Shown: piece after piece, positions 9,869 to 19,470 of the stretch
How the letters are laid out: each line of letters begins with the position of its first letter
Position numbering within the stretch: the first letter of the stretch is position 1
Source of the DNA: JAPPHA01 sp965242975
Lineage (GTDB): Bacteria; Pseudomonadota; Alphaproteobacteria; Rhodobacterales; Rhodobacteraceae
DNA length: 64,000 bases
Assembly (NCBI GenBank): GCA_965242975.1
Contig: CBDETS010000007.1
Coordinates: 4,588,001 to 4,652,000, forward strand
Direction: 5' to 3'
Program-made: the position numbers and the translations under genes
Notes under the pieces: generated by a model
What the model was told of the DNA's origin: nothing
Database searches by the model: none
Seen by the model: only the letters and a program-made list of their open reading frames with translations

Positions 9869-12800
9869 ATGATCGCCTACTTCACCCGGCATCCGGTCGC
9901 GGCAAATCTCCTGTTGCTGAGTACACTGATTGTCGGCGGGCTCTCTCTGCCAGGCCTCGAACGCGAGAGCTTTCCGGACTCTTCTCCCTCTAGGGTTTCG
10001 GTATCCGTCGCCTACCCGGGCGCTTCCGCAGCCGATGTCGATGATCGGGTCTGCCAGGTGCTCGACGTTGAGCTTAGTGCAGTCAATGCCGTGGATGAAC
10101 TCGAATGCCTGTCCGTAAACGACAGGGCCACTGCAACACTCACCATGGTTGAAGGTGGTGAGGTTGGCCAGTTCTACAACGATATACTATCGGCCATGTC
10201 CGCGACAAACGATCTTCCCGAGGAGGCCGAGGAGCCGGTCGTGTCAATTCTCGGGCAGTCCGAACTTGTCGCATTGCTTGCGGTCTCAGGCATTGCAACC
10301 GAAGACAGCCTGATCCGCTACGCCGATACTCTCGCAAATGACATTGCTTCCCTGGAACTGGTCGAGACCGTAGACGTCTCCGGTGTCTCCGAGAACAGAT
10401 TCCGAATTTCTCTCGATCAGAATGCACTTCGCCGTTTCGGCGTCAGTGCGAAGACCGTCTCCGACGCGATCAGCGCCCGGTCGCTTCGCACGCCCATCGG
10501 AACGGTCAGGACGGAGGGCCGGGAAATATTCCTCAGGTATTCCGATGCTCGCCGCACCGTCTCGGACCTCGAAGACCTGGTCATACTGCAGAATGCCTCG
10601 GGTGCGCTTGTCCGCCTCTCCGACCTCGCCAAGGTCACGCTCGAGGAACTCGCACCGGAGCTGCGCGCATTCGTGGACGGACAAAGGGCCGCGATCCTGA
10701 GAATCAACAAGATCAGGACCGCGGATTCCATAGATACCTTTGAGCAGGTGGAAACGCTCCTGCACAGGGAACGGGCAAGGTACTCCGACCCGTTTCGTAT
10801 ATCCGTGATCAACAATACAACCGAGATCATAAGGGACCGCATCGCTCTCGTCGCAGGAAATGCGGTCACCAGCCTCGCTCTGGTCATACTTGTCATGTGT
10901 TTCTTCTTCACGGTGCGCGAGGCGGTCTGGATCTCTCTGGCTTTGCCGTTTTCGTTCTTCGCCGCAGTGATCGGAATGAGCATCGTCGGGGTTTCGATCA
11001 ACATGATCAGCCTCGTGGCGCTCTTGATGTCGATCGGCCTCATCATGGACGACAGCATCGTGATCGCGGAAAACATCGCGAATTGGCGAAAGAGGAGCGG
11101 CAGCGACAGCGTCGCAGGAGCTGTTGTCGAGGTCATGCCCGGAGTGTTGTCCTCGTTCCTGACGACAGCCTGCGTCTTCGCTCCCCTCATGTTCATTTCC
11201 GGTGAAATCGGGGCCATCCTCAAGGTCGTCCCGATCGTTCTCCTGATCACGATGGGTGCGAGTCTGCTTGAGGCTTTCCTGGTACTCCCCAACCACATGG
11301 GCCATGTCCGGACAGACCAGGAAGCCAACGAACGGCGCCTTGCGCCCCGCACGCTGGTTCACCTCAGGGATCATTTCGTCCTTCCGACGGCATCGCTTCT
11401 GGCACGCTGGCGGTACCTGACCATTGGTTCCGTCTTTGCAATTCTGATATTCAGTCTAGGCCTCATCGCCTCGGGAACCGTCAAGGTCATCGCCTTTCCT
11501 GCCACCGAGGGCGATACGGTCGAAGCCCGCATAGCATTGACACCCGGACTCCCGCTCGAACGTACGCAAGCGGTCGTCCGCCAGCTTGAGGACGCCCTGA
11601 GGGATGTTGACAAAGAGTTGTCTGGCACTCGGGAACAAGAGCCGCTGGTTTTGCGTGTCCTGACAACATTTGCTTCGAATGTGGATGTAAAGGACAACGG
11701 TCCGCATACGGCGACCATCACAGTTGACCTTTTGACAAGCGAAACGAGGATTGTTTCCGCTGACGACATGCTGAACGCGTGGCGTGCGGCGGCCGGTCCT
11801 ATTCCGGACCTGGTGCAGGCAAATTTTACCCAGACAGTTCTGGGCCCGGGTGGACACGACCTCGACGTCCAATTGTCAGGGCATGACCTCGTGGAACTCG
11901 AACTTGCTGCGAACGAACTGCGAAACAGCCTGCTTGGGCGCGCCGACGTTACGGCCGCATTCCGTGACTTTCATGGAGGCCGGCTTGAGACCCGGCTGAC
12001 TCTCAATGAATTCGCCTATGTGAACGGTCTGACGCCGCAATCGGTATCGGGCCAGCTCCGCACGGCGTTTTCCGGGACGGAGACCGACAGTTTCCGCATC
12101 GGGCAGTCGGATATGACGGTACGGGTTGAGCTCAACGACAGCATTCCGTCGATTGAAGACCTCGAGGACTTTCCGATTACGATTGGCGAAGGCAAACAGG
12201 TGTCGCTTGGGTCGATTTCCGATTTGAAACGATCGTATGCCTACGGGCAGATCACGCGCAAGGACGGCAGGGCCATCGCCAGGATCATTGGAACGATCGA
12301 CCGGGATTCCACAACACCAGCCGCCATATCCCAGGTTGTCACTGCGGAACTTGCGCCTTTGATGGCAACGGAATTCCCTGGCGTCAGCATCGAAATTGGC
12401 GGTGCCGCTGAAGGGCAGGCGGAAACTCAACGATCGATCGTGATGGCGTTCCTGACCGGGCTGATTGGCGTCTACATAGTCCTTGCGTTCCAGTTCCGCA
12501 GCTACATGCTCCCGTTCACGATCATGTTGTCCATCCCGTTCGCATTTGTCGGGACTGTCTTCGGACATCTTTCGATGGGGCTGGACGTCTCGATGCCAAG
12601 CCTGATCGGGTTCGCTTCGCTGTCAGGCGTGGTCGTGAACAACGCCATTCTTTTTGTGACCTTCTTCTTGGCCGAGGTTCGCGACGGCGACTATCTCTCC
12701 GCCGCTGTGGAAGCTGTCCGCCACAGATTCCGACCCGTGCTTCTTTCGTCGCTCACGACCTTCATAGGTCTGATGCCAATCATTACCGAAACCAGTCCGC

Positions 12801-12970
12801 AGGCGCAGGTTCTGGTTCCACTCGTCGTCTCCGTTGCGTTCGGCTTGGTCTCGTCCACCCTGCTTGTTCTCTTCGTATTTCCCTGCATCCTCGGAATCTA
12901 TTTTGACTTCAGAGACGTCGGAAAGTGGCGTGCGGGATTCGATACGAAACCGACTGGTGTTCATCCGTGA
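9869..12970 (+). CDS. RND-family efflux pump, inner-membrane subunit
   Basis: Proton-driven multidrug or metabolite exporter of 1033 residues, the normal length for AcrB-type pumps. The N-terminal transmembrane helix starts at FTRHPVAANLLLLSTLIVGG. Two large periplasmic loops alternate with two bundles of helices. The proton-relay pair of aspartates is present in TM4 as SIGLIMDDSIVIAENIAN. The C-terminal bundle includes FASLSGVVVNNAILFVTF. A Shine-Dalgarno-like GAGG lies about 10 bases before the start. It pairs with the adaptor immediately upstream. The sequence is nearer to the environmental export branch than to classical AcrB, so the substrate is left open. Confidence 0.92.
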   Translation: MIAYFTRHPVAANLLLLSTLIVGGLSLPGLERESFPDSSPSRVSVSVAYPGASAADVDDRVCQVLDVELSAVNAVDELECLSVNDRATATLTMVEGGEVGQFYNDILSAMSATNDLPEEAEEPVVSILGQSELVALLAVSGIATEDSLIRYADTLANDIASLELVETVDVSGVSENRFRISLDQNALRRFGVSAKTVSDAISARSLRTPIGTVRTEGREIFLRYSDARRTVSDLEDLVILQNASGALVRLSDLAKVTLEELAPELRAFVDGQRAAILRINKIRTADSIDTFEQVETLLHRERARYSDPFRISVINNTTEIIRDRIALVAGNAVTSLALVILVMCFFFTVREAVWISLALPFSFFAAVIGMSIVGVSINMISLVALLMSIGLIMDDSIVIAENIANWRKRSGSDSVAGAVVEVMPGVLSSFLTTACVFAPLMFISGEIGAILKVVPIVLLITMGASLLEAFLVLPNHMGHVRTDQEANERRLAPRTLVHLRDHFVLPTASLLARWRYLTIGSVFAILIFSLGLIASGTVKVIAFPATEGDTVEARIALTPGLPLERTQAVVRQLEDALRDVDKELSGTREQEPLVLRVLTTFASNVDVKDNGPHTATITVDLLTSETRIVSADDMLNAWRAAAGPIPDLVQANFTQTVLGPGGHDLDVQLSGHDLVELELAANELRNSLLGRADVTAAFRDFHGGRLETRLTLNEFAYVNGLTPQSVSGQLRTAFSGTETDSFRIGQSDMTVRVELNDSIPSIEDLEDFPITIGEGKQVSLGSISDLKRSYAYGQITRKDGRAIARIIGTIDRDSTTPAAISQVVTAELAPLMATEFPGVSIEIGGAAEGQAETQRSIVMAFLTGLIGVYIVLAFQFRSYMLPFTIMLSIPFAFVGTVFGHLSMGLDVSMPSLIGFASLSGVVVNNAILFVTFFLAEVRDGDYLSAAVEAVRHRFRPVLLSSLTTFIGLMPIITETSPQAQVLVPLVVSVAFGLVSSTLLVLFVFPCILGIYFDFRDVGKWRAGFDTKPTGVHP

Positions 12971-14548
12971 TGCTCATGTATCCCGTCGATGTGGACGTAT
13001 CGGTTCGGCCACGGCATGTTCGGCAATCAATCGATGATCCGGCTTTGACGCCGAAGCACCCGGTCCGCCGGGTCGTCAACGGTGCTCCTGCCTGCAACCA
13101 GGATCCAAGGATCGCGCGCTTACGTTCGGTCATTCCCGTCTCGTTTCCAAGCGGCAATGACACCGTCATTGATCGCCAGGCGAGGGCGGCCCAATGATCA
13201 AACCGCAGCGCTGGCCCGGCCAATTTCAACATCGGTCGGTCGGGACATCCCCCGACTCCGACTCTCAGAGGAGGACCGTTTTGGCAAAATGGCGCCGTGG
13301 TCGTGGAAGCCGAGTTTGCCGAAGGGATATATCGATTTCTGTCATGTCCCATTCAGCTCCTGCCTGCGACAATCCGGTTAACATAATCGGCCAGCCGCCT
13401 GGTGTAGAGGAGCTCGTAGAGAAGCGAAATCGGGCCTGTTGCCGTCAGGTCTCCGCTTTTAATTCGCCGGATCGTGCGGCCGCCGTTTTTTGCCATGGAG
13501 CTGACAACAGAAAAATGAAAGGCGTTGTTTGTGGTCTGGCGGACAAACACCCCGAATTCGCCCAAAAAACGTCGTATTTTGATTGGGACCCGCGCCCGGG
13601 AATCGCTCTCCCGTGCCGTTCAGCACAAAATGCACGGGCTTTTGCCTGTCAATCGCATTGTGGTGAATGCTGTGGAATCGATCGGCCAGCACGCCAGCGC
13701 CGCCAGTGGGCCCTACCGATCAGGAGGCCGCCTCATCTTTCGCAGGCCTGCGGGACGAGGAACGTTTGCGATTTGTGGGCACATGCCGGCGAGAATGGCC
13801 GGTCTTCGGCACCGATAAACCTTGGGTCTACGATCGCGGCATAGGACGTTTCAGCAGACGCTGAGACTGGGCACGACAGGCGGCAGTGGGCCAATTTGCG
13901 TCCCGCCACGCAGGAATTTTTGGCAGAAGTACGGTCCAGGGCTGCCGAAATGCGGCGGAAGCCCCCCGGTTTTGGCCCCGCGATTTGTGCCGAACGCATG
14001 GCTGGAACGCCTGGAACTGGCGGTGCCGGGTGGTTTCGCACGCGGGGCTGACCAGCTCGGGAGCGATTTTCCCGGATTTCGGCTATCGAGCCATGCGTTC
14101 GGTGCATGGATAGCCGGAATCCTGATCAGTCGACGAGTTCGAAACGAGATGTTTTTGAGGTTGAGGGGCCAGATCAGCCGGCAGTACGGATCATGAAACC
14201 AAGGATCGCGGTCCCGGCCGCAATCAGGCCGGTTGCCGTCAGGATCCGGACGACATCGAGGTGAGCGAAGAGGCTCCGGAAGTGTCATTCAGGTCGGTGG
14301 AGTGAGCGGAGGCACCACCCCTTGCGACACTCCTGATCCGTCCGTGACGCAACACCCGACAAGTTCCGTGCGGATCCCCGGCCACCGGGATCAGGAACGA
14401 GGCTGCGAAACCACCTGAAACTTCGGACCTCTGATCCGTAGACGAATTGATCAACGGATACTCCCGAATAGGCCAGCAAAACAACCTCGACAAGTTTTGC
14501 CTCTCCCGGTTTTAGACCAAACAGGCCTGCAGCCCTTAATTTGACACC
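12971..14548. other. 1.6-kb stretch with only degenerate fragments
   Basis: No intact gene is convincing. A minus-strand frame at 13353-13565 encodes a coherent-looking 70-residue piece containing TATGPISLLYELLYTRRLA, which I do not recognise. On the minus strand near 14150-14260 a hydrophobic segment ILTATGLIAAGTAILGFMIR resembles the membrane segment of the small protein at 14549. The rest looks like decayed DNA between the efflux operon and a resolvase remnant. Confidence 0.4.
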
Positions 14549-14746
14549 GTGAGCGACACATCGGACACTCACGGGCTTGTCCGGCAGCTCGCCGTCCTCG
14601 AGGAACGCATGAAGACCATGCCATCTGAATACCGGACTGACATTGCCCGCCTGGCTGAAGACATGGCAAAGCGCGAAACGCGGATGTTGCTGTTCGTAGC
14701 CGCCATCATCGGTCTCGGCATCGCCATTCTGGGCTTCATCGGCTGA
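14549..14746 (+). CDS. small coiled-coil membrane protein
   Basis: A 65-residue protein with a charged, probably helical N-terminal part (residues 8-44, including LAVLEERMKTMPSEYR) and a single C-terminal transmembrane segment, LLFVAAIIGLGIAILGFIG. This architecture is common among small proteins next to recombinases and phage genes in alphaproteobacteria. The start is a GTG. A remnant with a similar membrane segment lies about 300 bp upstream on the other strand. The function is unknown; a holin-like or membrane-anchored role cannot be shown. Confidence 0.5.
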   Translation: MSDTSDTHGLVRQLAVLEERMKTMPSEYRTDIARLAEDMAKRETRMLLFVAAIIGLGIAILGFIG

Positions 14747-14985
14747 AAGACTGACAACTGCGGTTCTCCCGGCGTTGCAGTTGGACCTTCTTGGCGGCTA
14801 CGCCGGGTCGAGCATGAGTGCTTCCGAGGGGGGCATCATTTTCTATGAACGTCCTTTCGCCAGCGATACCAGGTACGCGCCAGGGCCTTCCAGTCCCTGA
14901 TGAATGGTGGAATGTCCCTGAATGCTACCTCCGTGGCCTCGGGGACCCCGGAACCGGAAGAATAAACATGATCCGGAAATTGTCT

Positions 14986-15375
14986 TTATCGGGATCCGCT
15001 TTGGCCAGCAGGAATCCCAACTCTCACGCGCATGATGGTCTGGCGGCTGGTGTCGAACTTCCGGGCGAGCGAGGAGATGCTGGCGCCGGTGGGCAGGAAT
15101 TCGAGCACCGACTGCCGTTCCTCGCCGGATAAGCGGTGCGGCCGGCCGGGATGCCTGCCCTCGGCCATGGCGCGACAAAGGCCGGCTTGGGTGCGCCCTA
15201 TGAGGAGATCTCGCTCGAATTCAGCCACCGCATTGATCACGTACATGGTGAGCTTGCCCGCCGCGCTGGTGAGATCGATACCGAACGCCAGGCAGTGAAC
15301 CCTGATGCCGGCCTTCGCCGCGCACCAGCGGAGACAGTCCTCGAACCGCCGCGCGGCGTCCGGGCGGCACTGTAG
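14986..15375 (-). pseudogene. serine recombinase, C-terminal half, N-terminus missing
   Basis: The minus strand encodes RFEDCLRWCAAKAGIRVHCL, then SAAGKLTMYVINAVAEFERD, then the DNA-binding helix-turn-helix ASISSLARKFDTSRQTIMRV. This is the rear of the resolvase catalytic domain plus the C-terminal HTH. The catalytic serine region is absent. An internal ATG at 15246 gives an 86-residue open frame, but it could not be an active recombinase. Base composition upstream does not restore the missing half. Confidence 0.7.
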
Positions 15376-15776
15376 GAAGCAGCGGCACGCAAATCAATTC
15401 GTCGTTGGATGGGGTCATGGGTAGTCCTCACGCATGGCGCACCAGGAGGCGGTGCCCGGAACGGGTCCGGGGCAGGAAGTGCGCGGTACGTTGCCGGAGG
15501 CGTTGGCGGAGCCGTCAATACTGGTGCGGACACGCCTGCACGACACGGTGCGCGATGAGGTCGGCGCGACCGGCGAAGGGCGAGCGAGGTGAGCACCGCG
15601 ACGAGCGCGGCGCGCAACGCCGAACACCGTTCGCGCACAACCTCGCTGCAGGCGAACCACAGCAGACCGGGTTTTTCAGCAAGATTCGGGACGACGGGCT
15701 CAATGTCCCCGTGCAACTCCCGCCTTCACCACCGCGATGGCTCGTAGTTAGGTGTTACGTGCAAGAAACCAAGACC

Positions 15777-16697
15777 ATGAATCGCACTGAGTGGGGCCTG
15801 CTGATTCTGCTTTCGGTCCTGTGGGGCGGTGCATTCTTCGGCGTCGGCGTTGCGGTCGTCGAGCTTCCGCCGCTAACCGTCGTGTTCGCCCGACTCGGTG
15901 TCGCCGCGGTGGTTCTACTCGCGCTTTCATGGTTCCGCGGCCACTCCTTGCCACGCACCTTTTCCGCCTGGACGCCCTTCCTTATCATGGGGCTGCTCAA
16001 CAACGTGCTACCGTTCAGCTTCCTGACCGCCGGCCAGACCATGATCAGCGTCGGGCTCGCGTCCATCATGAACGCCACGACCCCGCTCTTCACCGCCTTG
16101 GTGATGGCATCGTTCCGGGAGGAGCGGCTGACGACGCACCGGGTCATCGGGGTGCTGTCTGGCGTTGCCGGAGTCTGGATCATTAGCGGGTCGAACGCGC
16201 TCCCGGCGGATGTAAGGTTTCTGGGTATCGGCCTTTGCTTGTCTGGAGCGCTCAGTTACGGATTTGCTGCACTTTGGGGACGTCGACGCCTCGCAAGCGT
16301 CGCGCCGCTCAGGTCTGCGACCTGCCAGCTCCTGTCATCGACGCTCATCATCGCCGTGGCGGTCGCCGTCGTCGATCGGCCATGGACCCTGCCGACTCCC
16401 AGCGCCGGGGTATGGATTGCCCTGGGAGCGCTGGCCCTGTTCGCTACCGCCCTTGCGTACATTATCTTTTTTGAGATTCTTGTCCGTGCCGGAGGAAGCA
16501 ACGTGATGTTGGTCACGCTGCTGATTCCCGTGACCGCGGTGGTGCTCGGGAACCTGTTCCTCGCCGAACCGATACACTTCGCCGAGATCGCCGGAGCCGC
16601 CATCATCGGATTTGGTTTGCTGTTCATCGACGGCCGAATTCCCCGCATGGCGACCCGCCTTGCCGCCACTTTGATGAATGACCGGTTCGGCAGATGA
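15777..16697 (+). CDS. EamA/DMT-family membrane exporter
   Basis: Drug/metabolite transporter of 306 residues with ten predicted membrane helices arranged as two EamA repeats. The first repeat begins WGLLILLSVLWGGAFFGVGV and the second about residue 145. The typical EamA signature ASIMNATTPLFTALVMA is near residue 98, and AAIIGFGLLFIDGR closes the second repeat. The ATG at 15777 is chosen because the longer in-frame extension upstream is arginine-rich and not conserved in character. The substrate cannot be inferred; relatives export amino acids or other small metabolites. It stands alone between recombinase remnants. Confidence 0.85.
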   Translation: MNRTEWGLLILLSVLWGGAFFGVGVAVVELPPLTVVFARLGVAAVVLLALSWFRGHSLPRTFSAWTPFLIMGLLNNVLPFSFLTAGQTMISVGLASIMNATTPLFTALVMASFREERLTTHRVIGVLSGVAGVWIISGSNALPADVRFLGIGLCLSGALSYGFAALWGRRRLASVAPLRSATCQLLSSTLIIAVAVAVVDRPWTLPTPSAGVWIALGALALFATALAYIIFFEILVRAGGSNVMLVTLLIPVTAVVLGNLFLAEPIHFAEIAGAAIIGFGLLFIDGRIPRMATRLAATLMNDRFGR

Positions 16698-16797
16698 ATC
16701 GAGACCTGCCGGTATCGCGGCCGGCATCGACCTTTATCGCAGTGTGCGCGCTCTTCGGAGTCCCCGATGCCGGTGGAGTTGGAGCGGCCCCATCGGA

Positions 16798-16889
16798 ATT
16801 AATGGGAACCAAATGGTTATGGGAACCTTGAATCCCATATGCCTGTCATGACGCGCCTTTTCCGCTGATCCGGTTGACATAAAAATATG
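16798..16889 (+). repeat. left terminal inverted repeat
   Basis: About 92 bp that match, in inverted orientation, the sequence at 17426-17517 with roughly 80-85% identity by eye. The outermost part has the repeated word ATGGGAACC twice within 30 bases, which could form recombinase binding sites. It also covers the region immediately upstream of the recombinase gene and may hold its promoter. Confidence 0.7.
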
Positions 16890-16929
16890 CTCTATTCTTG
16901 TCGGTTTTGACACTGACCGGAGAGAGATC

Positions 16930-17422
16930 ATGCCTTCGAAACAATTCGGTCCTGCACTCCCCGATGTGGTTTCGGAACGGGATTCCCGTGTCGTCCGGTG
17001 CTATGCGGAGCACCTGGAAGGCCTCGGTCTTTCAGACAGGAAGACCGGCGAATTGACCAGTACGGCCAGCCACATCGCGGTCTGGCTGGCGCTCGACGGA
17101 GCGGGTCTCGACAAGTTCGACATCCGCCTCGTGGACCGCTTCATGGGCCATGAATGCCACTGTCCAGGATGGCATCGGACCGGCAGAAAGCCCGGTCGGC
17201 AGCGCAGGTGGTTTGCGATCAGGTTCCTCCGGTACCACCGGCGACATCCGCAAGGTCTCGCTGTGGCTGGGGCACCAGAGCCTCCAGACCACGGAGATGT
17301 ACCTGCGCACGGATCCGAAGGAGAAGCTGGACATGCTCTCGGAGTGGCATTCCCCGGGCCTTGGCAAGGGACGGTTCACGGGCGTGAAGGACGCGCTGAT
17401 GGCGATGCTGTCGAACGTCTGA
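16930..17422 (+). pseudogene. tyrosine recombinase/integrase, internally deleted
   Basis: The first frame, from the ATG at 16930, gives an N-terminal SAM-like region including VVRCYAEHLEGLGLSDRKTG. The reading then shifts, and a second frame ending at 17422 gives the catalytic C-terminus, including VSLWLGHQSLQTTEMYLRTD: the HxLRH-type second half with GH followed by the tyrosine nucleophile. The first catalytic arginine region is missing between them. Expected length would be about 300 residues or more, whereas only about 160 are encoded. The gene is inside the long inverted repeats. Confidence 0.7.
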
Positions 17423-17425
17423 GCC

Positions 17426-17517
17426 TGAATTTTTATGTGAACCGGATCAGTGGAAAAGGCATGTCATGACAGATACTTGGGATTCACGATTCACATAACC
17501 GTTTGGTTCCCATTAAT
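17426..17517 (-). repeat. right terminal inverted repeat
   Basis: Inverted partner of 16798-16889. It begins directly after the recombinase stop codon, so the gene fills the whole space between the two arms. Confidence 0.7.
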
Positions 17518-17600
17518 CGTAGTTGTACGGGCCGTCCATGGCCCGGCGAACGGCAATTCGCGCGGGCCACCCTTTTCTGTCTCGGGCCATTGGCGGCAGG

Positions 17601-17625
17601 CCCTCCGGCCAATCAAGCCGGAGGG
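17601..17625. terminator. strong hairpin, possible terminator
   Basis: CCCTCCGGC and GCCGGAGGG form a perfect 9-bp stem around a 7-base loop. No T-run follows, so an intrinsic terminator is not certain. Confidence 0.3.
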
Positions 17626-18166
17626 CAACCGGACCGCAACGGCCCGCGCCAGAAGGCTGCTTGACATGGTTTCAAACTGACAGGGTGGCTACGTGAAAAG
17701 CTCTGCTTGGGGAAGAAAATCCGTCCCGGATTGTCCCTGAACCACTGAAAAAACGTCGGCAGGGAACGTGGGACAAACCCGCCGTTTCAAGCCCGAATAT
17801 TCCGGGACCCAACAACGGGCATCCTGAGCTGATTGCACGGTTGTACCGCGCTGTTTGGCCGCGCGTTGCTGTAGGCCGGGGGAATCGCATGGCGAAACGG
17901 TGGACTTGGAGAGCGCAGAGAACCGGAAACGTCCCAAGTGACGGTCGCACTGCGTGTCACGCGGTTCGATGCGACCGTTGTTGATGAAATTCGGCAGATG
18001 CGCGGCGAAGGTGCCACGAATCGCAAGATCGCCGCGGCGTTCCAGGGATAGCTTTCCGGTGACCAACCCAGATCCACGAATTTGGCCTTAGGTCGGGTTG
18101 ATGCCGAACACAGATGCTACCGGAATTAATCTCGAGCCCGTGGCCGCCTGACAGGCAATAAATTTT

Positions 18167-18188
18167 TTGGCAAAAAATCCTTTGCCAA
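18167..18188. promoter_or_regulatory. perfect palindrome upstream of the NTPase pair
   Basis: TTGGCAAA and TTTGCCAA are perfect 8-base inverted half sites separated by six bases, about 64 bases before the GTG at 18252. The spacing and position suit an operator. A cruciform or terminator for upstream transcription is also possible, since A/T runs flank it. Confidence 0.4.
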
Positions 18189-18251
18189 TATGCTTATTGC
18201 CGGAGCAAGACGACGCTCCGTTGGCGAGATACCATTCAGGGAGAGATGCAC

Positions 18252-19470
18252 GTGCGTAATATAACCGGTCAGGCTGTTGTTGGCGATGATCTTTATGGTC
18301 GCGAATACGAACTGAAGCGCCTTCGAGAAATGCTTGACCAGGGGGAGCATGTCTTGACGCTTGCCCCCTGACGCGTCGGGAAGACCAGTCTCATGCTGGA
18401 ACTGAAGCGCGAACCGCCTGAAAACTGGGACGTGATTTATGTAAATGTCAAGGGCGGTGAAAACCCGACGGACTGCATCGCAGCCATACAGCCATACAGC
18501 CATACTTGCTTCCTTGACAGCGATCCCTCAATACAAAAACCTCTTCCAAAAAATCCCGTTTTCAAGTGCGATAAAGGATGTGTTGCAGCCTCTTCAATCA
18601 GCATCAATAGATATCGAAGTGTTAAAAGTAGAGCTTCGGGGAGCGATCGGCCGAGAATGGGACTCCGCAGCTGCTCAACTTCAATCCCAACTCATGAAGT
18701 TGCCAAGCGTGCAAAACAACTTGCTCATCATTATCGATGAGTTGCCGATATTGATTTCACGTATGCTCAAAATGCCGGAGGGACGAAACGTCGCCGATCT
18801 CTTGCTCTCTCGACTGCGCTATTGGCGTCAAGAACCGGAATTTCGCGGTTCTCTCCGCACATTGGTGGGTGGCTCGATTGGACTCGAAGGCGTCCTCCGC
18901 CGGGTCGGCTTGTCAGGGTCCATAAATGATCTGGCACCATTCTACCTGGAAGTCTGGGATCGTGACACTGCCGCCACGTTCCTGAAAGAGCTCGGCGAGA
19001 CAAATGAGTTCGCTCTCGGAGACGATGCCATTTCATCGATACTGGAGTTGCTGCAGGATCCCGTTCCCTATCATGTTCAACTGTTCTTTTCTGCACTACG
19101 TGATCACTGCAAAGGTGATGTGGCACGTGTTTCGCGGCAGGTCATCGAACGTACCTTTTCGGAACGACTCGCGGGAGCCAGCGGCACCGCGCATCTGGAC
19201 CACTACGCGACCCGTCTTGAAGTCGCGCTTGAACCCAACGAATACGAGGTTGCCTGTGCTATCCTGGATCACCTGTCCCGGCACAAGGACGGGACTGACT
19301 TGAGGCAACTTGATCCGTCGCAGCAACAGGGAGCTGGCGTGTTCGATTCAGTTCTCCGGGATTTGGAAGCCGATTCCTATATTGTAAGGCAGGGACATTT
19401 GTGGCGGTTTCGTTCAAACCTCTTGCGTGAGTGGTGGAACAGACACCACCATTCCGGAGCCTCAGTGTGA
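18252..19470 (+). pseudogene. P-loop ATPase (STAND/AAA-like), first gene of a pair; nonsense and frameshift
   Basis: The reconstructed protein is about 400 residues. The N-terminus reads VVGDDLYGREYELKRLREML, a typical ATPase_2/AAA_14 entry. Walker A reads TLAP, then a TGA stop at 18369-18371, then RVGKTSLM; an intact gene would have CGA (arginine) there. A second break is an 8-bp unit (AGCCATAC) present three times at 18482-18505, which shifts the frame; one copy would restore the sequence. Downstream, 18506-19470 is open and includes the Walker B-like NNLLIIIDELPILISRML and a C-terminal winged-helix region ending EWWNRHH. A GTG at 18252 sits 6 bases from a GGGAGAG. The stop is coupled to the next gene. 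Confidence 0.7.
18482..18505 (+). repeat. 8-bp tandem repeat x3 inside the ATPase gene
   Basis: AGCCATAC occurs three times in direct tandem. One or four copies keep the gene in frame; three copies shift it by one. Such repeats can change number by slippage, so this may be a switchable site, although a separate in-frame stop lies upstream. Confidence 0.75.

Larger units (their letters stand above)
16798..17517. mobile_element. small element: tyrosine recombinase between ~90-bp inverted repeats
   Basis: A recombinase remnant is flanked by long imperfect inverted repeats (16798-16889 and the complement of 17426-17517). Both ends share ATTAATGGGAACCAAA, CTGTCATGAC, GCCTTTTCC and CTGATCCGGTT in the same order and spacing, followed by ACATAAAAAT. 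The element is about 720 bp long as it stands. Tyrosine-recombinase elements with long terminal inverted repeats exist, but I cannot name this family. The internal gene is deleted in the middle, so this copy is probably inactive. Confidence 0.7.
17518..18245. other. mostly non-coding stretch with a recombinase-like scrap
   Basis: No intact gene is evident. A short plus-strand frame at 17938-18051 encodes VVDEIRQMRGEGATNRKIAA, which resembles the helix-turn-helix tail of serine recombinases. The end of the stretch contains a palindrome and the promoter region of the NTPase pair. Confidence 0.4.

Noticed and set aside
13194..13844. 216-codon plus-strand frame in the 1.6-kb gap
   Set aside because: No ribosome binding site, no motif, and several equally long frames overlap it on both strands.
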